DNA of 64,000 nt from Zerene cesonia (lineage: Eukaryota; Arthropoda; Insecta; Lepidoptera; Pieridae). The notes below the pieces were generated by a model that searched no databases, was not told the DNA's origin, and was given only the letters and a program-made list of their open reading frames with translations. A program made the translations under genes and the position numbers. The stretch spans positions 806,001 to 870,000 of the forward strand of contig NW_024045132.1 of the NCBI RefSeq assembly GCF_012273895.1. The letters run 5' to 3'. Positions 24,901 through 36,714 of this stretch are shown here, one piece after another (position 1 is the first letter of the stretch; each line of letters starts with the position of its first letter).

Positions 24901-27047
24901 TGTTACGTAGGACTTACTACTTGTAGGTAAAGAAAATCAATGAAAAAAACAGACATAGCGGGACTTCACGTTCGTAATTATTGTATGAATAACCAACCAT
25001 TCAATAACGAATGACCAAAGACCAACAAGCTGATAGGCTTACATTTATTTTGAATAAAAGAGCCTTGGAATAAAAGAAACAAATATTTAAGACCACAAAC
25101 ACGCAATGCTAAAAACTCCCAACGGGTTTTAGAAAAGGATTGTAGGATAAGAATAAAAAAATACTACAGGATCACATGATGAAATTCATTGGAGAGATCT
25201 TCAGCGTCGTAGCCCTGCAATTTTTGTTACTTCAATGTATATGTAGTTTATAAATTCTAATCTCATTACTCTCAAACGACATTTTATAGGTACAATAGCT
25301 TTGCCCGCGGATTCGCAAGCTTTAAATTTGCAAAAGTTTAATATATGTTATTATACATATAAACCTTCTTCTTGAATCACTCTATCTTTAAAAAAAAACA
25401 TAAAAGACATAAAGCGACTTGTTTTATATTATGTAGTGATTAGGACCGCCCCAAAATCGCTGCAATTATGCATGTATATAACATTTTAAATATTTTTTTA
25501 CTACGCGTCGTGAGAGGTTTCGTTAGGGCCATAATTTTTCGTGATATATTTTTACCACAGATAACATAATACTATCTTTTACTGTGACTACGAAGCAACT
25601 CTGTTTACTATATAATAGAGTAACTATATAAGCTTTGCAGAATGCTTTTTAAAGTTGTATAAATATCTATACACGTTATCAAGTGTAAAGTGGGTCGTGT
25701 TTATCAGCTGCTATTCACTTTGGTGTCAATGCGTCGCGATTGCAACATGCCCGTTTAATCATTCGTCTTTTGTTGCTCCAGATCTGTTCCTATTGTACAG
25801 TGAACGCGGAACATCGAGCATGCATCGTTTTAAATTTCTTACGTTTAATAGTGAATAATACGTTTGAAACTCATAAAATTGTTTCATTGTACCTGTTAAA
25901 TTTTTTTAGAGCAACAGCGCTTTTTTATTTAAATTTTGGGATGTCTTTGAACTGTAAATCCGGAACTTACAGTTTCGTCTTTACGTAGCCTTATAAAGAA
26001 GTGTTCTTCATGTACTTGTTAATGGCTATTCCTCCCTAACCGTTGTTTGACATTGACATCCGTTATTGATATGTAGTGAGGTTAGTCCCGTTATGTTGTT
26101 TCATTTCGGGGTATTGTGCTACTTTCTTTGTATCATACCGTATCATGCTATCTATAGAAAGCTTAGTAAATGTATTTCTTTGGATCCTAGTGTCCAGTAT
26201 TATTATAATATACTAGCTGTCCCCGCGAACTTCGTAACGCCATAGAATATTGTTTTGACATATTTCCCCCATCGTTCTCACCTTTTAAACCTTCCCTAGA
26301 CCTACACGGATATTAGAAGACTATGATAAGATAAATCTGCTCAGCCGTTCTCGAGCTTTAGCGAGACTAACGAACAGCAATTGATTTTTATATATAAGAA
26401 GATATATAAAACTAATTTTAATATAGTTATATACTAATACTGATAATACTAATACTAATATTGCCTGTAACAAAATCTAACTAAATATATTTCTTACTTA
26501 GTGTCCAATGCCATTATAAATTTATTCATTTTAATGTAATTATATACTATTACGACAGGATTGCAGTGTTCTAAAATCCAGTTCTTTTTTGTTTTATTTC
26601 TTCGAATATATTACTTAAAACTTCTTTATACAAATTACAGATTTATTTCCTTATCAACATACACTTCATTAGAAGAAGCTCATTACCTCTGAACCATATA
26701 GACCAGTAACCTAATTGATGTTTATTAATTTAATTTAATTGTTAATTTTCAGAGAAGAATACCTTGACTGGGGCATTCATCAGCTGGATACGGTCATTGA
26801 GAGAGTCGAATATGCAGGGAACCACTTTAAATCCTTGACAAGGTTCGGTGACCATGCCTTGCATCACCTATTTCCAACACTGGATCACGCGGAGCTCAAG
26901 TACCTGTATCCTACTCTACTTGAACACTGTGAGAAATTTGAAATGCAATTACGTATGACTAACTTCTACGAAGCCCTCATAAGCCACAGCAAACAATTAA
27001 TACGGAAACGACCACACGATTTTATTAAAAGAAAACTCATTTCATAA
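18910..27047 (+). CDS. Cyt-b5-r: Cytochrome b5-related fatty-acid desaturase-like protein, five coding exons
   Basis: Exons 18910-19125, 20764-21173, 21522-21710, 21899-22123 and 26753-27047 join in phase (0, 2, 2, 2) with GT-AG introns, giving 444 residues; I recall the Drosophila protein as about 436. The N-terminal cytochrome b5-like domain has HPGG at residues 61-64 and HH at 83-84 as heme ligands. The membrane desaturase domain follows, with di-iron histidine boxes HNYFH (187-191), HAMSHH (215-220) and HALHH (381-385), and an additional HHSH (334-337). Hydrophobic segments lie near 143-162, 163-186, 255-271 and 288-332. By family knowledge it is an ER-membrane di-iron protein that takes electrons through its own b5 domain; the substrate is not established. 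The start is the first ATG after an acceptor at 18905, implying a 5' UTR intron. Intron 4 is long (about 4.6 kb) and contains a gap. No disabling change is visible. Confidence 0.93.
22610..22796 (+). mobile_element. Helitron-like element in intron 4 of Cyt-b5-r
   Basis: Starts TCCCTACTAATATAATAAAGG, has GAAAGTTTGTTTGTTTGTCT and GCAGTGAAACGAAGC, and ends near GTCTAG-T. The AATATNATAAA..GAAAGTTTG front is shared with the Lep1-like copies, but the interior differs, so it is a relative. Confidence 0.5.
23557..24556. other. Assembly gap, exactly 1000 N, inside intron 4 of Cyt-b5-r
   Basis: Placeholder gap. All frames drawn across it are artefacts. Intron 4 length is therefore uncertain. Confidence 1.
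24855..24890 (+). repeat. tRNA-derived fragment (B-box) in intron 4
   Basis: GGATTCGACTCC at 24868-24879 with the complementary arms CCTG...TCGGG resembles a tRNA T-arm and B-box. There is no complete cloverleaf. It is probably the end of a decayed tRNA-derived SINE. Confidence 0.35.
26213..26403 (-). mobile_element. Helitron-like element, CTAGCTGTCCCCGCGAAC type, intron 4
   Basis: On the + strand it begins CTAGCTGTCCCCGCGAACTT, the reverse complement of a Helitron 3' end (…CAGCTAG-T) found all over lepidopteran genomes. It continues through TCAGCCGTTCTCGAG to ATATATAAGAAGAT. Non-coding. Inserted 350 bases upstream of the last Cyt-b5-r exon without affecting its acceptor. Confidence 0.65.
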
Positions 27048-27614
27048 TAAATTGCAAAGATTGTGGGGGCTTACGGCGTGTCGTAGGGATTTTAAGAGAA
27101 TCATTCAATTACAGCTCAAGTTTTTTTATGAATTATGATATTTTAACATAGGGACTGGATAAAACATTATACGTATTATATCATATGTATATAATATCAT
27201 ATATAAAACTATGAATTGTGCTTTTCTAGATATTAAAAACTCTAAGTCATTTGATTACGTATGTTTTTTCATGTTGTATACGTAGTATAGCTATTTAAAA
27301 ATTATATAGGTGAAATTATTAACGTAATTGTTTCAAATGGATTTTGGTGATAAACGAATTAACGTGGTTATACTTAAGTATTTAATTATATAGATTTAAT
27401 TCTAAGCATTTAAGAAACAATTACTTAATTTTCCTTTACCATTGAATTATATGTAATTAAACAATCGTTTCATTTATGTTCATTTAAAATATTCATAGCA
27501 CTGAAATGGTCTCTAATTATAATGTTATTAATGAATACAGAGTTTACACTCTGCTAATTTTCTATATGGTCAATATTTACCTCATTAGATGCAATATGGA
27601 CGTAGAACGTGATA

Positions 27615-27620
27615 AATAAA
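27615..27620 (+). terminator. Candidate polyadenylation signal of Cyt-b5-r
   Basis: AATAAA about 570 bases after the stop codon, in GATAAATAAAG. An earlier AATAAA at 27046-27051 overlaps the stop codon and is unlikely to be used. A 3' UTR of this length would reach the end of the opposing open frame at 27622-27891. Confidence 0.4.
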
Positions 27621-27621
27621 G

Positions 27622-27891
27622 TTATTTTATATTTTTATTACATTTTTTAATATAATTCTTTCTCCCCATATTATCAGGCTTGGCATTTAATTGTGAATTT
27701 CTTCCGAGAATTTTTATTACTTTGTGTAAATCAAATAGACACTTTTTTAAATGTTTCGTTTCTTCCCTCCAAGCTCTTCCCTTAAAAACCTCAATTATTC
27801 CAAATTCCAACTCTCTATGAGTCGAAGCATTCAGTTGGGCTTTGAGTTTGACCCAAATTTGGTAAAATCTTCCATCTATAAGCAACAACAC
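27622..27891 (-). CDS. Open frame of uncertain status, 89 residues, - strand
   Basis: Tail-to-tail with Cyt-b5-r. The frame begins right after GATATATAG (a possible acceptor) with GTG, not ATG, and ends at TAA (27622-27624). It is rich in charged residues and includes THRELEFGIIEVFKGRAW and KKCLFDLHKVIKILGRN. The same frame upstream (about 27919-28001) encodes MYNIVESLYVTHEERQIFQ, then has two in-frame stops before 27891. This looks like either a decayed gene or a lucky frame. A - strand AATAAA overlaps the last codons. I do not recognise a family. Confidence 0.28.
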   Translation of the reverse strand: MLLLIDGRFYQIWVKLKAQLNASTHRELEFGIIEVFKGRAWREETKHLKKCLFDLHKVIKILGRNSQLNAKPDNMGRKNYIKKCNKNIK

Positions 27892-28273
27892 CTATATATC
27901 TCGAATATTACCATTTATTTATTTCCTCTCTCTATCACAAAGAATTTGGAAAATCTGTCTCTCTTCATGTGTGACATAAAGAGATTCTACTATATTGTAC
28001 ATAACGCATTATAATACGCGATGAAAAGCAAAAAAAATAATATAATAAAAATAATATAATAATATAATAATAAAATATTTATTTACTAATGGAATAGCAT
28101 AGTAAAATCCCGTATTTTGTGATATAATTCCTCGCTAACAACTTAAAAAATAGTCTTTGAACTGAAAAAATGTGCGGCTTGAAACTCTTCTTTGTACACT
28201 ACGATGTAGGGGCAACCTGTTACATGCTTTTAAAAATGTTTAAGAGAAAACACTCGTACTGTGATTTACTCAC

Positions 28274-28335
28274 CTTGCCGCAGAAAAAGCTTTAGAAATA
28301 CTTTTATAATTATAAACACGTTTACGAGTCTTCAT
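28274..28335 (-). CDS. Candidate first exon, short and basic, - strand
   Basis: On the - strand GCCATGA starts a frame of 20 codons plus two bases, MKTRKRVYNYKSISKAFSAA, that ends at a consensus donor GCAAG|GTGAGTAA. The N-terminus is strongly basic. A good acceptor (CACATTTTTTCAG near 28150) would add only a few residues before a stop, so a full coding path was not found. It may belong with the open frame at 27622-27891, but the phases do not join simply. Low confidence. Confidence 0.22.
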
Positions 28336-28419
28336 GGCGTTAAATGTATATCTAGCTAGAACAAATGTGGACCCGACCTTTCTATTCGTCTTCTCACAGC
28401 CGCCTCAAATTATTAGCTA

Positions 28420-28601
28420 CTAGGCGCTCGTCCCGGCTACGCTACGATATCAAACTTACTGTTTTAGCCCAAATCCTATCACACAAGTCAGCTCATACCC
28501 TGTCTGTATACAAATTTCATCAAAATCCGTTAAGAAGTTTTAGCGTGACTGAAGGACAAACATTCAAACAAACAAACTTTCACATTTATAATATTAGTGT
28601 C
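28420..28601 (-). mobile_element. Helitron-like element, CTAGGCGCTCGTCCCGGC type
   Basis: On the + strand it runs from CTAGGCGCTCGTCCCGGCTA through AATTTCATCAAAATCCGTTA to TTTCACATTTATAATATTAG, the reverse of the lepidopteran non-autonomous Helitron layout. The frame at 28365-28640 is a read-through. Confidence 0.65.
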
Positions 28602-28735
28602 ATTATTTTTGCACTTCTTATGTACAAATATTTTAGATAAATCCAATGCGATATACTGAAGAAAAAAATTTTTAAGTAGGTTGCTTACCTTTACATTGTA
28701 TTGACTATAACCTTAATAAGCAAAATCATCCTACT

Positions 28736-28934
28736 TCCTACTAATATTATAAATGCGAAAGTTTGTAAGGATGTGTGTGTATTTGTTGCTCTTTCACGCA
28801 AAAACTACTGAACCGATTGCAATGAAATTTGGTACGTAGACAACTGGTCAACGGAATAACATACAGGCAACTTTTTATCCTGATATTCCTACGGGATACG
28901 GACTTACGCGGGTGAAACCGCGGGACGCAGCTAG
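28736..28934 (+). mobile_element. Lep1-like non-autonomous Helitron, intact ends
   Basis: Starts TCCTACTAATATTATAAATG and ends CAGCTAG followed by T. A stem CGCGG-GTGAAA-CCGCG lies about ten bases before the 3' end, the expected Helitron terminator hairpin. No terminal inverted repeats, no coding region and no target duplication, all consistent with rolling-circle insertion. Copies of the same type occur at 31856, 39599, 47224 and 52671. Confidence 0.8.
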
Positions 28935-29083
28935 TACTTTATATATGCTATAACATTACAAATGTTATACTCAGGGAATGTAAGAGTTAGATGACGCTTG
29001 CGCCACGCTCACATGGGTACAATCAGCGGTCTCGGCCGGCTCTGTCGGTATACTCGGCCGCATGCACACATGCTTACTTCATG

Positions 29084-29256
29084 ATCATCATCAGCCCATA
29101 CACGTTGCCACTGCTGGGACACAGGCCTCCTATGAGGGTTCAGGCCATAATCCACCACGCTGGCCAAGTGCGGGTTGGCAGATGTCACATGTCGTCGAAC
29201 TTTTAATTCTTGGACATGCCGGTTTCCTCACGATGTTTTCCTCCACCGTTTTAAGC
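29084..29256 (-). mobile_element. SINE copy truncated before the tRNA head
   Basis: Carries the 3' body and short ATG tail of the SINE family (GATCATCATCAGCCCATACA to CACCGTTTTAAGC on the + strand) but lacks the tRNA-derived head, so it is 5'-truncated in its own orientation. The overlapping frames at 28991-29206 and 29062-29337 come from it. Confidence 0.8.
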
Positions 29257-31855
29257 TCACACTCAAATATAAGAATACTCATTTTGCTAAATATCTATTG
29301 TTTAAAACAAAACAATAAATCACTGTTAATTTACTGAGTTCCTTTAATAATAATCTGACAAAATAATCAGAATGATTCCCCTTATATTAATATGGATTTA
29401 AATCTTTAAATGAATTGTTTACAGGTATTTGCGATTTATATCTACCTATTCAATTAAGCTGACCCAATATGTGTGTATGCAATTTTTAGATCAATATTAT
29501 TTCCTGTCAAAAAATATATAAATAGCCCCGATTTTATTTTATGAAATAGAAAATTACGAACTAAAATAAAATGTAAAATGTAAAATTTAAAACACATTCA
29601 AGATAATATTATCGTGACCTACATCATCTAGGCTAGATATATACGAATTGCCAGGAAATTGCAAAAAGTCATTAAAAATAGGATGGGCGATTAAAATATA
29701 ATCTGTACCTTAATAATTTGTGATAATGTTACCTAGATTAAGTCTCAATTTGTAATTTTTCATGAATTATAAAGTATAAATAAATAAATAAATAAAATGA
29801 ATAAATTATTATAGATTAATAGTGTAAAAAACCTCCAAATGTGTTGTTTAAAGTGTAAAACTTAAGAACGCCTCGATCAATCAAGGTCAGGTTCATATGC
29901 AGAGAAAAAAAACACGAGTGAAGCCGGAGGTGGACCGCTAGTAATAAATATAATTATAGAGAACGATTTTATGCTCGTAATTCTTTAATCTTTGGCAATT
30001 CTTTTTATCTCTGGTATTTCTTTCTTTTTCTTGCAGGTTATATTGTTTTTTCATGAGCATTATTTTTATAATATTGATGCAACATACGAAATTTTTCTTT
30101 TCATATTACGACTAGCTTTCCGTTCATATTTTCTCCCCGATAGTGGAAGAAAAAGACAGACAGTCTCAGGGTCTACCTGCATAGTGCCTTTCCCCATAAT
30201 ATTTCCGGAATAAAAACTATCATATTATGTTATTTCCATAGAATTCTATGAAATTTACAAAATTCCACGCCTTGCACTCTATTTATAAGCTTTAAAACGT
30301 GATTCATCTATGATCCACCAGGATTTAATTGCATCTGAGAACGATTATGGATTCGTTGTTTATATAATATTATCTACGTTTACATTTCTCTGTAATTGTT
30401 TATTCTATAATTGACAATTCTTTCGGTTTTTTACCATACTTAAATGACATCAAGAAAACACGTTATCGTATTTAGAAGCGACCGAATAAATTATTATTAG
30501 ATTGTAGATTGTAGATGCTGATAAACAACCAGCATTGCATATATTCATCTAAATGAGCTTATCTTAATATGTTTACGTTCCAAAAGAAACATCCATGAGA
30601 TATCAGAGAAAATGGCGAAACAATACATGAACCTGGACAATATGGCAGCTATGCATCCATTAATCTTTGCAACTAAAACTATTTATAATCAAGTATAAAA
30701 TTGTGCACATTGCTTGTAGTACTATATGATACTACATGCAAGAAAACACAGCGTTAACTTTTTAGGTTCACTAACCGACTTGACAAAATGATATCAAAAA
30801 TATATCTTTTCTCTGTAACATAAAATTAATAAATAAATGCAAGCACCCAACACGAGGGTAGCTAAGAATAAAGGTTAAAACACAATCCAATGGACATCTA
30901 TTTATGCAAATTGGGGAAAGATACCTGATTCTTAATCATAAATTTCCAAAAGAAGGTACGTAATTATATGATTTCATCTAAGAGTTTGCAAATTTAAATC
31001 ATTACACGAATACCATTCAAGAAATTCGAGCTGAAATTTTAAAGTTTTAATGTCTTTGAATTACTCTGAATTAACTTGGCAAAGATGTTTTAGGGAGAGA
31101 AACTTCGTTCTAATTTGCAGCTTTGGTGAAAATATATGGCCTACAACACTTTCCTCTTAGCAGTTTCACACGAGCTCTGAATTTGCGAAGCAGAGAAGAC
31201 TTTTTAGGAATAAAATTGCAATGGAACTAGCTAATGTTGCTAAACTTTGCAAGTAACTTAAACAATGTCAGTAAATATCTCGGAACTTAACAAAGTTCTG
31301 GAAGGAATTTGTTTCTCATGATACGCATAATTCTCATAACAATAATATGTTCATAACGGAAATTTGATACACGTCCTATATATATTATGTCCATATATGT
31401 CCTGTTATATGAGAAAATATCCTATTGAGATTTAAAAAGACTTAGACATGCTATACCAACGATTCCGTACAAATAAACTAAATAGCAACTGCAAATATCT
31501 CATGAATTGTGATAGTTGCTCCGTATATTGCTCTGTATTGCTCGATATTGATACAAATGGACACTTGATATATTCACAGAATATTTACTTACGACACTTT
31601 AAAACAAATAATGAAATAAAAAAGTACAAATTCAATTGGGGCAGTAGTTTATAACATTCTCAGTTCTGTTCCGTGACAGGCGAACAGACGGAAAGCGGGG
31701 TTTTAGTAATAGGGTCACGAACATTTTAGAGAACCCTAATAAAGTACCTACTTCAATGTCAATCTTGGGTAAAGGTTTGACCAATTTCTTGGTGCAAACG
31801 TGACCTAATAATCAATTAGCAAAACAACACTACAACAACTGCAAAGTACAAATAA
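29257..31855. other. Intergenic, no gene seen
   Basis: AT-rich DNA with an (AATA)n run near 29779-29796. Near 29930 there is a short GGTGGACCGCTAGT end left by a Helitron of the 11767 type. Short frames (29992-30213, 31448-31654) look like chance. Confidence 0.45.
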
Positions 31856-32045
31856 CTAGCTGCGCCCCGCGGTTTCACCCGCGTAAGTCCGTATCAGGAT
31901 AAGAAGTTGCCTATATGTTATTCCAGTTATCCAGCTGTCTACGTTCCAAATTTCATTGCATTTATTCGTTCAGTAGTCTTTGCGTGAAGGAGCAACAAAC
32001 ACACACACATCCTTACAAACTTTAGCATTTATAATATTTGTAGGA
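31856..32045 (-). mobile_element. Lep1-like non-autonomous Helitron
   Basis: Reverse of the 28736 copy: + strand CTAGCTGCGCCCCGCGGTTT ... TATAATATTTGTAGGA. The terminal hairpin CGCGG/CCGCG is kept. An (AC)n stretch near 31998 is part of the element. Confidence 0.8.
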
Positions 32046-33514
32046 TAATATTTATATCATAAACATGGAAGTTGAGAATGAGAACATACTGATCGATGAA
32101 TAGATGTCTATTATTCTTTCAATAAATCTATCTGATCAAATCTATTTGGCATTTGGCATACAGATTCAGTTTAAGCCGCTAATTTTTATCCATATACTAT
32201 GTGAGCTAGGCCATAGGTTCAATGTAAATATATCAAATCATGTGGATCGTTCAACATTAAGTTAAATACAACACAATGCAGAATCCTTCACAAATGTTAA
32301 ATAGAAAATTTAATAAATTTATCAAACTGAAAACCGTTTACTTGAATTAATTTTACAAAGCTCACCGATTTAGTTCAACTGAGCTCTATATTTAGTAGAC
32401 TTATCAAGCACTGCAGACTCATGTTTATGACATCATAAAATAAACCCGTCTTTTACCCGCATTTTCGGCTGAATTTGACAATTAATTGAATATATTTTTA
32501 CCACCCATTTTAACCACTTATAATAAACTACATTAAGTGCATAATGTTCATAATGCTTCGCTTTTATTATTGCGGAGTATTACTTTGAGAGAACAAAATA
32601 CATCCTATTTATAAATTCCCAGTCCAATCTTTACAAAAACTCCATTAAAATTTTAATAAATAGCTAAAAGCTTATTACACTAAATTGTGAATGTAATTCA
32701 AAAATTTACTCAAATTATTCTGAAATGAACGGACACAAAATCAATGAACATTTTAATAGCATTTAAATTAAATTTGAAAACAATCTTTTATTGTCTGGAA
32801 TACTATTGGAGCAAAAGTGTGGATGATAGTAATATAACATCACCTATAACATACCCACAGGCGCTCAAAATTAAATATTATCTGAATGATTGAATTTGTT
32901 TGCCACTAGCCTATCCGGGTTGTCCAGAGGCAAAAATAAAATAAATATAGTCATATTACACAGATAACGTGGTCTTTTAGAAAAAACTATTTTGAAAATA
33001 GGTTCAGAAGATGCAAATATTACATTATCCCAAGCTCACAAACTTTATCTCTTTATAATATAAACAGTTATAAGTATTAGTATCTATCACTATACTAGAA
33101 TAAACAATGATTAACATTATATTGAAAAAAAACTCTCGTTATATCACCGGGCAGAATATGCGACATTCTGCAATCGAAAATGTTATTTTTTGGTAATTTC
33201 TTAATTCTTATCGAGTTCTTGAGTTAATTGATTAACATATTGACATTGGTAATTTAAACAGATTATAATTCGTCTAGACGATTACATTTTTTACAACAAA
33301 CATTAAAAATATCTAATAACAAAAGATCAATATGCTTTAAATTATCAGGACATATTAACTCAAATTATTCTGAAATGACCCATAATATAAATTTATTATG
33401 GGTCCATATAGCAGGGACAATATTAAACTCCGTTTTTAAGTCCGTTGAAAACTACAAGCAAATCATATTAACCGTTTAGTAGCAATTCCCCACACAATAC
33501 ACAGTCATACAATA
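32046..33514. other. Intergenic, no gene seen
   Basis: AT-rich, no frame of interest. The motif CTCAAATTATTCTGAAATGA occurs twice, near 32709 and 33360, which suggests a short dispersed repeat. Confidence 0.35.
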
Positions 33515-33650
33515 CCGGAGGCCAATTTCCTTTTCCTCACCCTTTCCAGTCCATTCCTTTTCCAGTCATCAATGTGTTCCTTATCCCGCATTCGCAGAGG
33601 ACTGAGTTCATGGGCGGTGGTGATGTCTGACCATCAAGTGCAACGTAAAA
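33515..33650 (-). repeat. Family B repeat, shortened, reverse orientation
   Basis: Contains CCGGAGGCC, TTTCCTTTTCCTCACCC and TTCATGGGCGGTGGTGATG in the order expected for the reverse strand of the family. The central CGCCTCTA block is mostly lost. Confidence 0.6.
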
Positions 33651-35147
33651 AAACAGATACAAATACAATTTTAAAATAATTCAAACGTGTAATACCATAC
33701 CTTTTTGTCTATGTTTAAACATGGAGTATGTTCTTCTCTCAATTTCTGTGTATCAAAGTTTTAAGAAGCAATAACAAAGGTCGTAAAAACTATAATACAA
33801 TACTTATTACATGGGAACATGATATAGAAATTTCGGTGAAACATTATAAAGCACTTGTGTGAGATTATTCCTGTGAACACGCCGTTTAAGCCTGAAACCA
33901 CCCTCATTATACTGTCACATAATTTGCACCCGTTAATACCTACTACAAAACCCAGACAAATTAGAGTTAGGTATGCGAGTTAATGATCACAAGGAAAACT
34001 TTACTTTCTTGCATATTATTTTGCTTACTAGTCAAATATATGACATTTTTTTTACAATATGCGATAGGAAAACCGACAATCGTACACTAATACATATTTC
34101 ATAACATTGAAATCCTAACTAATTAGTTAGGATTAGTATAATTGTTAAATTCAAATAAAATTATGTGCATTATCCAAGAAAATTCATCTATTAATTATAC
34201 GATATCCCTCCCCTTATCGGGTCAGGCGTAAAAACGTAACAAATAGACAGTTACTCTCGCATTTATAACATTAGTACTCTAGATACTCAAGCGGAAGTCT
34301 CCACGGCTGTTTGGAAGGCTTCTTGAGAAGGTTGAACGGTCAAGCGGCAAACGAGGAAATATTTGCATCGAGGTCACGGTCAGAGGTCTTATTCTCACGT
34401 GAATACATATTTTAAAACTACATGATTTGGAAAGAAAGAAAAGAAAGAACCATTTATTTCAACACAGACAAACTTATGTAGAAAGACAGTAAATTATGAA
34501 AAAAAAAACAAATGAATAGGATTTTATAATGTTTTTATGTATGGCAGTGTCTATCTGAAGAACAACATCTCAGTACTTATTTACAGTGACACCCTACCGA
34601 CATCTAGATTGCCAGCTGCTTCACACATTTAATAATTGACAAATATAAAGTAACAAAATAGTATAGTCTATTTAAGTAAATAAATAAATTCAGACATAAG
34701 TTATGAATACGATAAAACAATTTGTATCAAGATGCTTGATCAACAATTAGAAAGAAAAAAATTTACACATTATATTCATACAGTACACATATTTTTACGA
34801 ACGAAAAGATAATAATAAAAATAGTAAACTATAAACTGTTTGCGCATATAGGGTGGAAGCCAGGGTAAACCACTCAGCATGTGCCATTCCAGCTCTAGAC
34901 TGTATGTTGCGCTGATTATTTATATTCAATTAACTACATGAAAGAACTTCACAAGAATTTAAATTGTAGTTCAAAATGTGTAATTTTTTATTTAATGTGG
35001 ACAAGTAATTTTTTGCTTTGAATGATGTTATCCTATACCTTTCACAAAAAGGTGTTAAAACGTATTCTGTAATAGTCATTTGAATCTATATTAATTATAT
35101 TTTATATAATATAATCTTAATATGAATTAAACTAGTGCTAAACTTTA
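33651..35147. other. Intergenic, flank of the R1-clade insertion
   Basis: No gene seen. A Helitron end (CTCGCATTTATAACATTAGTA) lies at about 34256-34275, followed by a GC-richer patch at 34276-34410. A (GAAA)n-like tract lies at about 34431-34450. Around 34855-34910 the text GGGTGGAAGCCAGGGTAAAC resembles a worn retrotransposon end, unconfirmed. Confidence 0.4.
34111..34134. repeat. Perfect 24-bp palindrome with homeodomain-like core
   Basis: AATCCTAACTAA at 34111-34122 is followed without spacer by its exact reverse complement at 34123-34134. The centre reads CTAATTAG, a palindromic TAATTA homeodomain-type site. No gene flanks it closely. It may be a binding site, a fold-back or a MITE scar. 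Confidence 0.85.
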
Positions 35148-35265
35148 AGTTGTGAGCTGCTCCCGTGTGGAGTTTCTGGTCTCCCAGCGGGCGCGTCCCC
35201 AGGTGGCGGATAGGGGAAGGCCCTCCAGATATGGAGGGTATCGGCTGGTAGCCGGCGCGGACCAA

Positions 35266-36265
35266 NNNNNNNNNNNNNNNNNNNNNNNNNNNNNNNNNNN
35301 NNNNNNNNNNNNNNNNNNNNNNNNNNNNNNNNNNNNNNNNNNNNNNNNNNNNNNNNNNNNNNNNNNNNNNNNNNNNNNNNNNNNNNNNNNNNNNNNNNNN
35401 NNNNNNNNNNNNNNNNNNNNNNNNNNNNNNNNNNNNNNNNNNNNNNNNNNNNNNNNNNNNNNNNNNNNNNNNNNNNNNNNNNNNNNNNNNNNNNNNNNNN
35501 NNNNNNNNNNNNNNNNNNNNNNNNNNNNNNNNNNNNNNNNNNNNNNNNNNNNNNNNNNNNNNNNNNNNNNNNNNNNNNNNNNNNNNNNNNNNNNNNNNNN
35601 NNNNNNNNNNNNNNNNNNNNNNNNNNNNNNNNNNNNNNNNNNNNNNNNNNNNNNNNNNNNNNNNNNNNNNNNNNNNNNNNNNNNNNNNNNNNNNNNNNNN
35701 NNNNNNNNNNNNNNNNNNNNNNNNNNNNNNNNNNNNNNNNNNNNNNNNNNNNNNNNNNNNNNNNNNNNNNNNNNNNNNNNNNNNNNNNNNNNNNNNNNNN
35801 NNNNNNNNNNNNNNNNNNNNNNNNNNNNNNNNNNNNNNNNNNNNNNNNNNNNNNNNNNNNNNNNNNNNNNNNNNNNNNNNNNNNNNNNNNNNNNNNNNNN
35901 NNNNNNNNNNNNNNNNNNNNNNNNNNNNNNNNNNNNNNNNNNNNNNNNNNNNNNNNNNNNNNNNNNNNNNNNNNNNNNNNNNNNNNNNNNNNNNNNNNNN
36001 NNNNNNNNNNNNNNNNNNNNNNNNNNNNNNNNNNNNNNNNNNNNNNNNNNNNNNNNNNNNNNNNNNNNNNNNNNNNNNNNNNNNNNNNNNNNNNNNNNNN
36101 NNNNNNNNNNNNNNNNNNNNNNNNNNNNNNNNNNNNNNNNNNNNNNNNNNNNNNNNNNNNNNNNNNNNNNNNNNNNNNNNNNNNNNNNNNNNNNNNNNNN
36201 NNNNNNNNNNNNNNNNNNNNNNNNNNNNNNNNNNNNNNNNNNNNNNNNNNNNNNNNNNNNNNNNN
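35266..36265. other. Assembly gap, exactly 1000 N, in retrotransposon 5' UTR
   Basis: Placeholder gap. The frames reported across it on both strands are artefacts of N. Confidence 1.
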
Positions 36266-36714
36266 GGAGTTCTCGCAGAGGACTTAGTAGGGTTCGATTC
36301 GAACGGTGGCCGCCTTGGCGGCGGAGGATGGCGGTCGTAACGACCGCGGCGCGGCGGGCTCGACGGCAGGATATCTGTTGCCGGGTTTGAGGTTTCGGCC
36401 TCCCGTCGGGCAAACTGTTACCCGTCGCAGTGTTGTTGATCATGTCTAGCAGCTACGACGGGCCAGTGGGCTTGCCTTCACCGGCCGGCCTAAGAGGAAG
36501 GACACCTCACTAAAAAACCCTCTAAACTCGCGCAGTGGCCCAGCGGCGCGGGTTTTCCTGTCCAGTATGGACAGTTTGGCTCAGAGAGTAGGCTGAGTCT
36601 TAGTTGAGGCCGCCCACGGATACCGCCCGACCTCCGTGGAGTAATAGGGTTGCCCGGGTGCAGGGGGCACCGCCCGGGTGGACCACCTTTTCCCCCATAC
36701 TCGTGGGATTCAAA

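Noticed and set aside
31990..32012. (AC)n microsatellite
   Set aside because: It is part of the Helitron copy at 31856-32045, not an independent repeat.
36604..36714. TTG at 36604 as the ORF1 start
   Set aside because: A proper ATG in good context lies in frame at 36715 and eukaryotic TTG initiation is unlikely; 36604-36714 belongs to the 5' UTR.
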